Notes under the pieces: model-generated
What the model saw: only the letters and a program-made list of their open reading frames with translations
Databases searched by the model: none
What the model was told of the DNA's origin: nothing
Shown: in pieces, positions 54,164 through 63,458 of the stretch
Layout: every line of letters starts with the position of its first letter
Numbering within the stretch: the stretch's first letter is position 1
Translations under genes and position numbers: made by a program
Assembly (NCBI GenBank): GCA_017561265.1
Contig: JAFZDJ010000002.1
Span: forward strand, 31,084 to 95,083
Source of the DNA: Bacteroidales bacterium
GTDB taxonomy: Bacteria > Bacteroidota > Bacteroidia > Bacteroidales > UBA932
Reading direction: 5' to 3'
Length of the DNA: 64,000 nucleotides

Positions 54164-54786
54164 TTATTGATGATTATGTTTCTGATGTTTGATTCTAATT
54201 CAGCCGCGATGGTTTCACGCTGGGATTCATCGTCGATGTTTTCAAGCACCGGAGCAATGAATGATATCATCTGCAGCACCTTGGCATCTTCGAGAGTTAT
54301 GCCTCGCGAACGCATATAGAACTGTTCTTCCTCGTTGAGACGGCCGATTGTGGCTCCATGTGAGCATTTCACATCATCGGCATAGATCTCCAGCTGAGGC
54401 TTGGTATCGACCTTTGCATCATCAGAAAGGAGGATGTTGTGGTTCTCCTGATAGGCCTCTGTCCTCTGGGCATCCTTAGCCACAATTATCTTTCCATAGA
54501 AATCCACTCTGGACTTTCCGCCTGCAATGCCCTTGAAAAGCTGACGCGAGTTGCAGTGAGGCAGGTCGTGATGCATATCCACTGCTATATTCACCTTTTC
54601 GTCACCTCCGCACACATATGCTCCGTAAATATTGGCTTCGGCACCTTCTCCTGCCAATTTCACATCAAGTCTGATGTCACAGCTCACTCCCGGATACACA
54701 AGAAGCACCATATCCTTCCTTTGGCCGGACTGTACTTCTATATTACGGATGATCTGTCCTTGTGAAACAATAATAACTTCAGTCAT
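54160..54786 (-). CDS. SufD-like protein, half-length (SufB/D core domain only)
   Basis: Component of the SUF Fe-S assembly complex. Only 208 residues are present, against roughly 430-450 for normal SufD. The recognisable part is the C-terminal beta-helix core: VDFYGKIIVAKDAQRTEAYQENHNILLSDDAKVDTKPQLEIYADDVKCSHGATIGRLNEEEQFYMRSRGI. The usual N-terminal helical region is absent and no broken piece lies upstream, where sufC ends 11 bases away, so this looks like a stable short form rather than a frameshift. It is coupled to ispE by a 4-base overlap. Confidence 0.82.
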   Translation of the reverse strand: MTEVIIVSQGQIIRNIEVQSGQRKDMVLLVYPGVSCDIRLDVKLAGEGAEANIYGAYVCGGDEKVNIAVDMHHDLPHCNSRQLFKGIAGGKSRVDFYGKIIVAKDAQRTEAYQENHNILLSDDAKVDTKPQLEIYADDVKCSHGATIGRLNEEEQFYMRSRGITLEDAKVLQMISFIAPVLENIDDESQRETIAAELESNIRNIIINK

Positions 54787-54797
54787 GACGAAGCCTC

Positions 54798-55544
54798 CTA
54801 CAGATTATCGTAACCCTTCTCTTCGATCTCGGCCACGAGCTCCTTTCCTGCAGTCTTCACGATCTTTCCATCCTTGAGAACATGCACCACATCAGGGACA
54901 ATATAGTCCAGAAGTCTCTGATAATGAGTGATTACTATAGCTGCTTTCTCTGGTGTATGAAGAGCGTTGACTCCGTTTGCAACAATACGGAGGGCATCCA
55001 CATCAAGTCCGCTGTCCGTCTCGTCAAGAATCGCGAGAGTCGGATCGAGCATGGCCATCTGGAAGATCTCGTTACGCTTTTTCTCACCGCCTGAGAATCC
55101 TACATTCACCTCACGCTTTGCAAACTCCGGCTTCATCTGAACGAATGCCATCTTCTCACGCATAAGCTTAAGGAAGTCTCCTGCCTTAAGAGGCTCGAGA
55201 CCCTTGCCCGCGCGATGAGCATTCACTGCAGTCTTCATGAAATTGGTGATTGTGACACCCGGAATCTCCACAGGATACTGGAACGAAAGGAATATTCCCG
55301 CCCATGCACGCTCCTCCGGAGACATGGCCATAAGATCCTGTCCCATGAACTCTATGCTGCCGGCAGTCACGGTAAACTGAGGCTTTCCAGCCAGAACCGC
55401 CGACAACGTACTCTTTCCGGCACCATTCGGTCCCATAACGGCATGAATCTCACCCTTACGGATGACAAGATCCACACCCTTAAGAATTTCCTTATCCTCA
55501 ACAGAGGCCCTGAGGCCTTCAATCTTCAATAATATATCGCTCAT
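54798..55544 (-). CDS. sufC: Fe-S assembly ATPase SufC
   Basis: The start at 55544 ([17 protein letters not shown]) gives 248 residues; an ATG at 55553 would overlap pnuC by 8 bases. Motifs: Walker [19 protein letters not shown], the SufC-type [25 protein letters not shown], signature [18 protein letters not shown] and Walker [17 protein letters not shown]. It powers the SufBCD scaffold. In most suf operons it directly follows sufB, but here pnuC lies between. Confidence 0.95.
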   Translation of the reverse strand: MSDILLKIEGLRASVEDKEILKGVDLVIRKGEIHAVMGPNGAGKSTLSAVLAGKPQFTVTAGSIEFMGQDLMAMSPEERAWAGIFLSFQYPVEIPGVTITNFMKTAVNAHRAGKGLEPLKAGDFLKLMREKMAFVQMKPEFAKREVNVGFSGGEKKRNEIFQMAMLDPTLAILDETDSGLDVDALRIVANGVNALHTPEKAAIVITHYQRLLDYIVPDVVHVLKDGKIVKTAGKELVAEIEEKGYDNL

Positions 55545-55545
55545 A

Positions 55546-56169
55546 TCATGCATTTTTTCTATAAAGTTTATACCATGTGAACAGCGACCATATACCGTTC
55601 ACCAGATACAGGCAGCTTACAACAGGCATGAACACCAGACCAGCCTTCAGGTAAAGAGTCAGATTGGCAACATTCACGAAAAGCCATGCTATCCAGCAGT
55701 CCCATTTCTTCAATGCCGAAAGCGTCTGTGCAGTAAGGATCAGCACCGTCACACAGCAGTCCAGATACGGCAGAGGATTCTTTGTCATGCTCATCAGCCA
55801 GCCCCACACAAGAGCCAGCACAAGCACAAGACCCACAATCATACCTCTCTGAGGCCAGCTGAGCATGGACACCTTCAGCTCCCCGCTTCCTGAAGAACTT
55901 TCTTCAGACTTCTTGGGATGACTCCATCGATACTGCCCCATTATATTTATACCCAATGAGATCGGCTGCAATATGAGATTTGCATACAGGTTCTTCTGCC
56001 AGAACATGAAGAAGAGCAATGCAGTATATACATATCCCACATAGAAATTACTCTTGTTGTTCCTGCCAGCCAGAAAGACAGTAGTCAGACCGAACACCGC
56101 CGACAGCATATCTATCAGCAGTACCGGCCTTCCGCCCATCTCAAACAATATTACATTCCAAAACTCCAT
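55546..56169 (-). CDS. PnuC-family vitamin (nicotinamide riboside/thiamine) transporter
   Basis: Integral membrane facilitator of 207 residues with about seven helices. PnuC hallmarks: [38 protein letters not shown] and [19 protein letters not shown] (the W-x-x-W-x-x-x-N motif that contacts the ligand), ending [16 protein letters not shown]. It takes up nicotinamide riboside, or thiamine in the PnuT subgroup. It is inserted between sufB (3-base gap) and sufC (1 base) with no promoter or terminator of its own visible. Confidence 0.85.
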   Translation of the reverse strand: MEFWNVILFEMGGRPVLLIDMLSAVFGLTTVFLAGRNNKSNFYVGYVYTALLFFMFWQKNLYANLILQPISLGINIMGQYRWSHPKKSEESSSGSGELKVSMLSWPQRGMIVGLVLVLALVWGWLMSMTKNPLPYLDCCVTVLILTAQTLSALKKWDCWIAWLFVNVANLTLYLKAGLVFMPVVSCLYLVNGIWSLFTWYKLYRKNA

Positions 56170-56172
56170 ATA

Positions 56173-57612
56173 CTATCCTACAGAACCTTCCAGACTTACC
56201 TGCAACAGCTTCTGAGCCTCAACAGCAAACTCCATCGGAAGCTTAGACAGCACCTCACGTGCATAACCGTTCACGATCAGTCCCACCGCCTCTTCCGGAC
56301 CTATGCCCCTCTGGTTGCAATAGAAAAGCTGATCCTCGCTGATCTTCGACGTAGTAGCCTCATGCTCCACGACTGCAGTCTTGTTGGCATTCTCTATATA
56401 AGGGAATGTGTGCGCTCCGCACTTGTCTCCGATCAGAAGACTGTCACACTGCGAGAAATTACGCGCATTATCCGCTCCAGGGAGCATCTTCACCAGACCG
56501 CGGTAACTGTTCTGGCTGCGCCCTGCCGAGATACCCTTGCTGACAATGCGGCTGCGGGTATTCCGACCTATATGTATCATCTTGGTTCCTGTGTCTGCCT
56601 GCTGGAAATTGTTTGTCACAGCCACCGAATAGAATTCCGACGAAGAATTGTCACCCTTGAGAATGGTAGAAGGATATTTCCATGTGATCGCCGATCCTGT
56701 CTCTACCTGAGTCCATGAAAGATGGCTGCCTGAACCCTTGCATATACCCCTCTTTGTCACGAAGTTATATATGCCACCTCGTCCCTCCTTGTCTCCCGGA
56801 TACCAGTTCTGCACAGTAGAATACTTGACTTCAGCATCCTTCTCCACAATTATCTCCACGACAGCTGCATGAAGCTGATTCTCATCACGCATTGGAGCCG
56901 TGCATCCCTCCATATAGCTTACATACGAACCTTCATCCGCCACGATCAAAGTCCTCTCGAACTGTCCTGTACCTGCCGCATTGATACGGAAATAGCTTGA
57001 AAGTTCCATAGGGCAACGCACTCCCTTGGGAATGTATACGAAAGAACCGTCGCTGAATACTGCAGAATTCAATGCCGCATAGAAATTGTCGCTCACCGGC
57101 ACAACCGATGCCAGATATTTACGTACAAGATCAGGATGTTCCTTCACAGCCTCCGAGAACGAACAGAAAATGATTCCCTTTTCAGCAAGAGCCGAACGGA
57201 AAGTGGTTGTCACCGACACAGAGTCAAAGACAGCATCCACAGCAACACCTGCCAGAGCCTGACGCTCATGAAGAGGTATTCCGAGCTTGTCGAATGTCTT
57301 TTCGAGCTCCGGGTCGATCTCCTTCGGACGGTCTTCATCCTTCTTCGGAGCTGCATAATAGATTATATCCTGAAAATCAATCTCCGGAATATCAAGGTGC
57401 GCCCATGTCGGCAGAGTCATCTTCTGCCAGCGGCGAAATGCCTCCAGACGGAACTCGAGCATCCACTCAGGCTCATCCTTCTTCGCTGAAATAAGACGTA
57501 TTATATCTTCATTCAACCCCTTGGGTATGAACTCCTGCTCGACATCGGTGACGAAGCCGTGCTCATACTCCTTTTCCGTTATATTATCTAATATCTCCTT
57601 ATCCTTTCCCAT
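56173..57612 (-). CDS. sufB: Fe-S cluster assembly scaffold SufB
   Basis: The 479-residue SufB is full length: [110 protein letters not shown], and the C-terminal [24 protein letters not shown]. The active-site Cys region [19 protein letters not shown] is present. It is first in the operon sufB-pnuC-sufC-sufD-ispE. A REP-like palindrome sits in its leader about ten bases before the start. Confidence 0.97.
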   Translation of the reverse strand: MGKDKEILDNITEKEYEHGFVTDVEQEFIPKGLNEDIIRLISAKKDEPEWMLEFRLEAFRRWQKMTLPTWAHLDIPEIDFQDIIYYAAPKKDEDRPKEIDPELEKTFDKLGIPLHERQALAGVAVDAVFDSVSVTTTFRSALAEKGIIFCSFSEAVKEHPDLVRKYLASVVPVSDNFYAALNSAVFSDGSFVYIPKGVRCPMELSSYFRINAAGTGQFERTLIVADEGSYVSYMEGCTAPMRDENQLHAAVVEIIVEKDAEVKYSTVQNWYPGDKEGRGGIYNFVTKRGICKGSGSHLSWTQVETGSAITWKYPSTILKGDNSSSEFYSVAVTNNFQQADTGTKMIHIGRNTRSRIVSKGISAGRSQNSYRGLVKMLPGADNARNFSQCDSLLIGDKCGAHTFPYIENANKTAVVEHEATTSKISEDQLFYCNQRGIGPEEAVGLIVNGYAREVLSKLPMEFAVEAQKLLQVSLEGSVG

Positions 57613-57617
57613 ATCAT

Positions 57618-57648
57618 AAAGATCCCCCGACTAGCTCGGGATGACATT
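57618..57648. repeat. REP-like palindrome in the sufB leader
   Basis: Arms ATCCCCCGA and CTCGGGAT with a short centre, ending GGGATGACATTA. The tail is shared with the repeat at 30265-30276. It lies in the 5' untranslated region of sufB. Confidence 0.5.
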
Positions 57649-57711
57649 AAAAACTGCTATCCTGCAATGTTCAGACCATCGAGGCCTGAATATGCAAAGA
57701 TAGCAGTTTTT
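57649..57711 (-). terminator. MORN-TonB gene terminator with the sufB promoter nested in it
   Basis: Perfect 13-bp arms AAAAACTGCTATC (57649-57661) and GATAGCAGTTTTT (57699-57711) enclose a loop with an inner TTCAG/CTGAA hairpin. The -7 box TATCTTTG (minus strand, 57695-57702) overlaps the upstream arm, so RNA begun at this promoter (about 57688) lacks one arm and cannot form the terminator. Confidence 0.6.
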
Positions 57712-57736
57712 ATGATTAGTCCGACCGGACGGACAC

Positions 57737-58591
57737 CTATTCCATACTGAAAACTACAGGTATCGTCATCCTCGTGCTCAATTTTTCACCATTGTGCTCG
57801 GCAGACTGCCACTTAGGAGATTTCTTGACAGCATTTTCCGCAGTTTCATTAAGCAATGGATGAGAACCGAATACCGCATGTACATCTGTTACCTGGCCGT
57901 CTGTGAGGACTGTAAACTCTACAAGAACTGTTCTTGAAGTTCCGCTAGGAACCACATCTGCAGGCACTTCTATACGAGAGTTGACCCACAATGTGAAGTC
58001 ATCGATTCCGCCACCCTGGAAACGAGGATAGATGAAGCCGCTTGACTGCTTGAGACCGATACGGTAGTTCTGCCATGCGATTTCCATATCCTTCAGGAAT
58101 TCTTCCTGACGGTTTCTGAAGTCGATACGCGGATAAGAAGGCTTCCTGTTCATTATTTCATCGGAAACGACCTTGCTTTCATATATCTTTTCAACATGCT
58201 TTCCATTCTTGAATCTACCGATATAAACGGAACCGTCGACACGGTACAGAGTATCCACTCCATGGAAACGTCCGTTCTTGTATGTTCCCACGATCACTGC
58301 TCCCTCATCTCTGAAAAGATATGCGTGGCCTGTCGGTTTTCCTTTCTTGAAATCACCCCAATAAACCTCGCCGTTCGGCCTGTAGCAGACACATTTGCCC
58401 TGAGGCTTTCCCTTGTCGAATGTTCCCAGAATGAGTCCGTCCTTCTGGGAATACAAGACACCTTCACCTTTCGGCCAGGCTCCTTCATAAATTATGTCAT
58501 CAGATAATTGAGTACGCTGACCCTGCGCAAAAAGGGACATTGACGACAGCATCGCCACCACCAATGTCAAAAGATAGAATCGTGATTTCAT
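57737..58591 (-). CDS. MORN-repeat protein with a C-terminal TonB domain
   Basis: The start at 58591 gives signal peptide MKSRFYLLTLVVAMLSSMSLFAQ; a start at 58603 would lie almost at the predicted transcription start. Residues about 35-125 contain four or five MORN-type repeats (IYEGAWPKGEGVLYSQKDGL, VYWGDFKKGKPTGHAYLFRDEG, SVYIGRFKNGKHVEKI). The last 90 or so residues are a TonB_C domain (RTVLVEFTVLTDGQVTDVHAVFGSHPLLNETAENAVKKSPKWQSA). There is no transmembrane anchor other than the signal. It may contact TonB-dependent receptors or peptidoglycan; function is unknown. Confidence 0.75.
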   Translation of the reverse strand: MKSRFYLLTLVVAMLSSMSLFAQGQRTQLSDDIIYEGAWPKGEGVLYSQKDGLILGTFDKGKPQGKCVCYRPNGEVYWGDFKKGKPTGHAYLFRDEGAVIVGTYKNGRFHGVDTLYRVDGSVYIGRFKNGKHVEKIYESKVVSDEIMNRKPSYPRIDFRNRQEEFLKDMEIAWQNYRIGLKQSSGFIYPRFQGGGIDDFTLWVNSRIEVPADVVPSGTSRTVLVEFTVLTDGQVTDVHAVFGSHPLLNETAENAVKKSPKWQSAEHNGEKLSTRMTIPVVFSME

Positions 58592-58613
58592 AGCATTGGT
58601 CATTAGTCTTCCG

Positions 58614-58664
58614 CAAATTTAATGAAATCCTGCAGGAAAAGCAACATGCTTTCCCGCAGGATTT
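58614..58664 (-). promoter_or_regulatory. hppA terminator adjoining the MORN-TonB promoter
   Basis: Terminator arms AAATCCTGC (58625-58633) and GCAGGATTT (58656-58664) with inner GGAAA/TTTCC pairing. The -7 box TAAATTTG (minus strand, 58614-58621) follows within 3 bases, with GTTG 20 bases upstream in the hairpin loop as a possible -33. Confidence 0.6.
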
Positions 58665-58683
58665 GAACTATTTTTCTGTTTTT

Positions 58684-60873
58684 TTAATGAATTGCCACGG
58701 TAAGCATAGCCATAACAATGGAAACCATGCTCATGAGCTTGATCAGAATGTTCAATGACGGTCCTGATGTATCCTTGAAAGGGTCACCTACCGTATCACC
58801 GGTCACTGTAGCCTTGTGAGCCTCTGAATTCTTTCCTCCGAGGTGTCCTTCCTCAACATATTTCTTGGCATTGTCCCATGCTCCTCCCGAGTTGGACATG
58901 AATACTGCGAGGACGAAGCCTGAACCGAGACCTCCGATAAGAAGACCCATCACACCCGCAGGGCCGAGGATGAGACCAACAAGCACCGGAACGATGATGG
59001 CGATGAGCGAAGGGAGAAGCATTTCGCGCTGAGCGCCCTTGGTAGAGATTTCCACGCAACGTGCATAGTCCGGAGTTGCCTCACGTGTGAGAATGCCCTT
59101 GATCTCGCGGAACTGACGACGGACCTCGGTAACCATGCTCTGTGCCGCACGGCCGACCGCATTCATTGTAAGGCCGCAGAAAAGGAATGACATCATCGCT
59201 CCGATGAATACACCGACAAGAACCACAGGGTTCATAAGGTCGACATGGTAATATGACATGATATCAGGAATTGTTGCCTGAGATGCTTCGATGGTATTAC
59301 CGGCAACATCAACTATCTGCTTTCCAAGATGGGTCAGACCGATCTTGATTTCCTCGATATATGAAGCAAGAAGAGCAAGACCTGTAAGGGCGGCAGAACC
59401 GATGGCAAAACCCTTTCCTGTTGCTGCAGTCGTGTTTCCAAGAGCATCGAGGACGTCTGTACGCCTGCGGACCTCCGGATCAAGTTCGCTCATCTGGGCA
59501 TTTCCGCCGGCATTGTCGGCGATAGGACCGTATGCGTCTGTAGCAAGGGTGATGCCAAGAGTCGAAAGCATTCCGACTGCCGCGATACCGATGCCGTAGA
59601 GACCTGTAGAGAGGCTTTCAGCCGAGAATGAAAGGTCGAATCCGTTGGCGCAGAGATATGCAAGAAGAATGGCCACTGCAATTGTCACCACTGGAATTGC
59701 CGTAGAAAGCATACCGAGACCTACACCTGAGATGATGACCGTAGCCGGACCTGTTTCGGCAGACTCGGCAAGTTTCTGGGTCGGACGATATGAGTGAGAT
59801 GTATAGTACTCTGTAGCCTGACCTATGATGACACCAGCCACGAGACCTGTCACCACCGAGAGAGAAAGCTGCCACCAGTTGTCCATTCCGAGAAGATACA
59901 TTATTCCGAATGTAGCTGCAGCAATGAGGACAGAACTGAGATTGGTACCGCGTCCGAGAGACTTGAGGAGGTCGTCCATGCCTGCACCTTCCTTTGTGCG
60001 TACCACATATATTCCCAGAATGGAAAGCGCAACACCGATGGCCGCAATGGTCATAGGGGCCAAAATTGCCTTCATCTGTGCATCAACGCCCACTCCGCTG
60101 AATGCCGCGGCACCGAGAGCCATGGTAGCGAGGATGGATCCGCAGTATGATTCATAAAGGTCAGCTCCCATACCAGCAACATCACCTACGTTGTCGCCGA
60201 CATTGTCTGCGATGGTTGCCGGGTTGCGAGGGTCATCCTCCGGAATACCTGCCTCAACCTTACCCACGAGGTCAGCTCCTACATCGGCTGCCTTTGTATA
60301 GATACCACCTCCCACTCGTGCGAAGAGAGCCTGTGTGGAGGCGCCCATTCCGAATGTAAGCATTGTAGTGGTGATGAATACGAGCTTCTGTGTACCTTCA
60401 ATATCGACGAATGCATTGAGAATCACCCACCATATGGCGATATCGAGAAGTCCTAGACCTACTACGGTAAGACCCATGACTGCACCGCTTCGGAAAGCGA
60501 CCTTAAGTCCTGAGTTGAGAGATCTCTGAGCAGCATTGGCCGTTCTTGCAGAAGCATAAGTTGCGGTCTTCATGCCCACGAAGCCTGCAAGACCCGAGAA
60601 GAATCCTCCGGTCAGGAATGCGAACGGAACCCAGCTGTTCTGAACACCAAGGAAAGCCAATAATGCAAAAAGAGCAGCAAGTACGATAAAGACGATGATA
60701 ACGACTTTGTACTGCTGCTTCAGATAAGCCATAGCTCCTTCTCTTACGAACTGTGCAATCTGCTTCATTGTCACAGTTCCTTCGCTTTCCTTCATCATCT
60801 GACGGAAGAAAATGTAGGCGAACACCAGTGCAACCACTGCTGCTGCCGGCACAAGATAGAATAGGTTATTCAT
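58684..60873 (-). CDS. hppA: membrane-bound ion-pumping pyrophosphatase, K+-dependent type
   Basis: The 729-residue protein has about sixteen transmembrane helices. It couples PPi hydrolysis to Na+ and/or H+ export. Signature motifs: [47 protein letters not shown] (PPi/Mg binding), [15 protein letters not shown] and the final [23 protein letters not shown]. The sequence [10 protein letters not shown] has Ala where K+-independent enzymes carry Lys, placing it in the K+-dependent group. Ion choice cannot be settled by eye. It is monocistronic. Confidence 0.95.
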   Translation of the reverse strand: MNNLFYLVPAAAVVALVFAYIFFRQMMKESEGTVTMKQIAQFVREGAMAYLKQQYKVVIIVFIVLAALFALLAFLGVQNSWVPFAFLTGGFFSGLAGFVGMKTATYASARTANAAQRSLNSGLKVAFRSGAVMGLTVVGLGLLDIAIWWVILNAFVDIEGTQKLVFITTTMLTFGMGASTQALFARVGGGIYTKAADVGADLVGKVEAGIPEDDPRNPATIADNVGDNVGDVAGMGADLYESYCGSILATMALGAAAFSGVGVDAQMKAILAPMTIAAIGVALSILGIYVVRTKEGAGMDDLLKSLGRGTNLSSVLIAAATFGIMYLLGMDNWWQLSLSVVTGLVAGVIIGQATEYYTSHSYRPTQKLAESAETGPATVIISGVGLGMLSTAIPVVTIAVAILLAYLCANGFDLSFSAESLSTGLYGIGIAAVGMLSTLGITLATDAYGPIADNAGGNAQMSELDPEVRRRTDVLDALGNTTAATGKGFAIGSAALTGLALLASYIEEIKIGLTHLGKQIVDVAGNTIEASQATIPDIMSYYHVDLMNPVVLVGVFIGAMMSFLFCGLTMNAVGRAAQSMVTEVRRQFREIKGILTREATPDYARCVEISTKGAQREMLLPSLIAIIVPVLVGLILGPAGVMGLLIGGLGSGFVLAVFMSNSGGAWDNAKKYVEEGHLGGKNSEAHKATVTGDTVGDPFKDTSGPSLNILIKLMSMVSIVMAMLTVAIH

Positions 60874-60929
60874 GTTGTTTTTACTTAAAAAGTGTTATAT
60901 TTCCATATAAGCCGCTGGGAGCGGGTTGA

Positions 60930-60959
60930 CAAAATTATTTAATTTTTTCATAAATACAA
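60930..60959 (-). promoter_or_regulatory. hppA promoter
   Basis: Minus-strand TAATTTTG (60930-60937) with TTG (60957-60959) 19 bases upstream, a good Bacteroidota promoter 57 bases before the start. Confidence 0.6.
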
Positions 60960-61044
60960 GAGCATAAAACGTCAAATTTTAAGCAAAAACACGATTTTAT
61001 TAAATAAAGTTAAATTTATCGATACTACTGATTGACCTTTTTAC

Positions 61045-61052
61045 TATATTTG
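61045..61052 (+). promoter_or_regulatory. -7 element for the PHB-depolymerase-like esterase
   Basis: TATATTTG. Transcription would begin near 61059, so the first ATG (61058) cannot be the start; this supports the one at 61073. Confidence 0.55.
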
Positions 61053-61072
61053 CAATAATGCGGAATATGGTT

Positions 61073-61966
61073 ATGAAAAGGATTGGCTTGAAATCATTGT
61101 TACGCGCGACCCTTACATTGGTCTGCGCCTTATTTTTTATATGCCCGGCAAATGCTCAGCAGGCAAAAAGGTTCACACTCAAGCATGGTGGAATGGAGAG
61201 GGAATATTGGCTGTATCTCCCGTCAGACATAAAGCCTGACGCACCGCTGGTCATTCTCCTGCATGGATACAAGGCAAAGGCAGAGGGATATCGTCCGGAA
61301 ATGATGGAAGTGGCGGAGGAAAACGGCTTTGCGCTCTGCTATCCCCAGGGAGCTGTGGACGGAAGAGGCAAGACTTGCTGGAATGTCGGATATCCGTTCC
61401 AGGAAGATCTCAAGACTGACGATGTGGACTTTCTCTGCACATTGGCCAGACACCTTCAGAAAGAGCACGATCTAAGCCGCGAGAACACCTTCCTTACAGG
61501 AATGTCCAATGGAGGTGAGATGTGCTATCTGATGGCTTATCTCAGGCCTGATATGTTCACCGCATTCGCTCCGATAGCAGGACTTTCGATGGAATGGTCA
61601 TACAGGAAGTATGAGGCTGAAAAGCCGGTCCCTCTGATGGAGGTGCACGGAACGGAGGACAAGACTTCCATGTGGAGCGGAGACCCTGACAATGAAGGTG
61701 GATGGGGAGAATACCTCGCAGTACCTCAGGCCGTGGCTTATTGGGCCGCCAAGGCACGCTGTACCCATGAAGAGACCACCGAACTTCCTATTGTACGCAA
61801 TAAGGTGATCATGCATAGATATATGGACGGCGAGCCAGCCTGGAAAGGCGGACCCGCCGTTGAAGTACGTCTGTATGAAGTCGTCGGAGGAAAGCACACA
61901 TGGGCTCTCAACGACATGGACACATGCAGGGAAATCTGGAAATTCTTCAGTATCTATCTCAGATAA
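61073..61966 (+). CDS. PHB depolymerase-family (CE1-like) secreted esterase
   Basis: The start at 61073 gives a signal peptide (MKRIGLKSLLRATLTLVCALFFICPANAQ). Alpha/beta hydrolase features: oxyanion loop PLVILLHGYKAKAEGY, GFALCYPQGAVDGRGKTCWNVGYP, nucleophile Ser in GMSNGGEMCY, and catalytic His in VVGGKHTWALNDMD. This is the LpqC/feruloyl-esterase group that attacks acetyl or feruloyl esters on plant polysaccharides, or short PHB. The 297-residue length fits. The stop overlaps the convergent BACON-protein gene by 8 bases. Confidence 0.85.
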   Translation: MKRIGLKSLLRATLTLVCALFFICPANAQQAKRFTLKHGGMEREYWLYLPSDIKPDAPLVILLHGYKAKAEGYRPEMMEVAEENGFALCYPQGAVDGRGKTCWNVGYPFQEDLKTDDVDFLCTLARHLQKEHDLSRENTFLTGMSNGGEMCYLMAYLRPDMFTAFAPIAGLSMEWSYRKYEAEKPVPLMEVHGTEDKTSMWSGDPDNEGGWGEYLAVPQAVAYWAAKARCTHEETTELPIVRNKVIMHRYMDGEPAWKGGPAVEVRLYEVVGGKHTWALNDMDTCREIWKFFSIYLR

Positions 61967-63353
61967 GCTCCAAAGGGGCTTCTGTGCCGACAGGAGCTGT
62001 CAGGCAATTGTCCAGATATGTATCGCCATATCTGCCATATTCCGCAATCTCTACTCCTTTGACTCTGGTCTGGCTGCCGTATGGCTTTTCAACACAAACC
62101 AGGATGCGGAGATTGTCCGGATTACATTCTTCAGGCACTGTCGCAGAATATGAGCCATGCCATATGCTTCCGTCCTCTTCCACGATGAGAGGATCACCGT
62201 CAGCCGGTGTGATGGCAAGACGGGCGATATCATTATGTTCATAATTGACTCCACCGCCATTCTGCCATGCATGGATCTTATCTTCGAGCAGAAATATATA
62301 GAGACTGTATTCGTCGGCCTCCTTTACATAGACATCGAGATCTATGGTGAGCTCCGAACCAGACAATGTGCTTGCGAGGGCGATTCCTGTCTTTGCAGGA
62401 TAGGCCTCCCATGTCTCTTCTGCAACATCCTTTACAGCTGACGTAACATATGACGACTGACTGTAGTTAGGAACAGTTGCACGCGCATCGACAGCAGCTG
62501 TAGGGAAATTCGATACGTAGAAACGGGACAGAAGAAAGGCACAAGACTCAGATTCCAATGCAGAATCTCCTCCATGAACACTGAGAAGCAGAAGACGCCC
62601 GTTCATCGTTGCCTCGGCAGCTTCCAATGCCAAGGCCATGCCAGGACAATATCCACACCAGTCGGCAGTGAACCTCATGGCGAGAGAACGCTGCATGAAA
62701 GGCTCATATTTCCAGTCATCCATTTCCGAACCTGCAGGCCTCTGGGTCACTTTGAACACCTCGGTACCACATTCAGAAGTGAACTTTATCTCTGCTGAAC
62801 GCATCTCGGGCTGTGGATTAGGATCGATGTCAAAGAAATGCTCATATGTGAAAGGTACCTTTGTCTCATGAACACGAATCCAGTCGACACCCGGGTCGAA
62901 CGTATATTGAACATCTGCCATGACTCTGACAGAAAGCGTTGTTCCTGCTGCACTGACCTCCTTTCCTGAATCAAGGAGCTCGAATGTCGGCACAAAAGCA
63001 TCCTGCTCTACCGTCACCGGTACAGCGACTCCATACGAGGACAGATTCAGAACCACGGATCTTTTGGCAGATGACTCGTTCCTTCCCACGTCCAGTCTGA
63101 TACGCGCAGCACCTGCTGTTCCTTCAGTCTGAGACAGCTGGAGCCATGATCCGTCACCGACTACTTCAACTGTCCAGTCAAGAAGAGAAGAGAACCTGAT
63201 ATAGGAACTTCCTCCGTCAGGACTGATTTGTACAAGTTCCTTCTGCTCAGCAGAGAGTTCTATCGAGCCTTTCAGGATTTCTTCTTCCGGTGTACAGCCG
63301 CAAAACATAATAAGGGCGAAAAGCGGCAAAAAGATATAAAGCAAACGTTTCAT
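61959..63353 (-). CDS. lipoprotein with two BACON-like domains, a thioredoxin fold and an Omp28-like tail
   Basis: The start at 63353 gives lipoprotein signal MKRLLYIFLPLFALIMFCGC; ATG at 63362 is possible. Two BACON-like beta-sandwiches follow (YIRFSSLLDWTVEVVGDGSWLQLSQTEG, then TTLSVRVMADVQYTFDPGVDWIRV). A thioredoxin-like segment with an intact CGYC redox site comes next (AMRFTADWCGYCPGMALALEAAEATMNGRLLLLSVHGGDSALES). A C-terminal half resembles Omp28 (LEDKIHAWQNGGGVNYEHNDIARLAITP). It is probably an outer-surface or periplasmic redox protein of unknown partner. Confidence 0.75.
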   Translation of the reverse strand: MKRLLYIFLPLFALIMFCGCTPEEEILKGSIELSAEQKELVQISPDGGSSYIRFSSLLDWTVEVVGDGSWLQLSQTEGTAGAARIRLDVGRNESSAKRSVVLNLSSYGVAVPVTVEQDAFVPTFELLDSGKEVSAAGTTLSVRVMADVQYTFDPGVDWIRVHETKVPFTYEHFFDIDPNPQPEMRSAEIKFTSECGTEVFKVTQRPAGSEMDDWKYEPFMQRSLAMRFTADWCGYCPGMALALEAAEATMNGRLLLLSVHGGDSALESESCAFLLSRFYVSNFPTAAVDARATVPNYSQSSYVTSAVKDVAEETWEAYPAKTGIALASTLSGSELTIDLDVYVKEADEYSLYIFLLEDKIHAWQNGGGVNYEHNDIARLAITPADGDPLIVEEDGSIWHGSYSATVPEECNPDNLRILVCVEKPYGSQTRVKGVEIAEYGRYGDTYLDNCLTAPVGTEAPLELI

Positions 63354-63372
63354 GATTTTCATTTCTATAATG

Positions 63373-63419
63373 CGAATATATACAAAAAATCCGGAAACCA
63401 TTGCTGGAATCCGGATTTT
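63373..63419 (-). terminator. rplQ terminator adjoining a -7-like box for the BACON lipoprotein
   Basis: Perfect 10-bp stem AAAATCCGGA/TCCGGATTTT (63386-63395 with 63410-63419), followed by a T-run on the minus strand. TATATTCG at 63373-63380, one base off TAnnTTTG, comes immediately after and would drive the lipoprotein gene. Confidence 0.6.
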
Positions 63420-63458
63420 ATGTTGTGGCAGGAGTTCTGCCTGTGTCTTTGCTTCAGA

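Noticed and set aside
54160..54800. Frameshift explanation for the short SufD
   Set aside because: The missing N-terminal sequence is not present in any frame. Upstream DNA is fully occupied by sufC.
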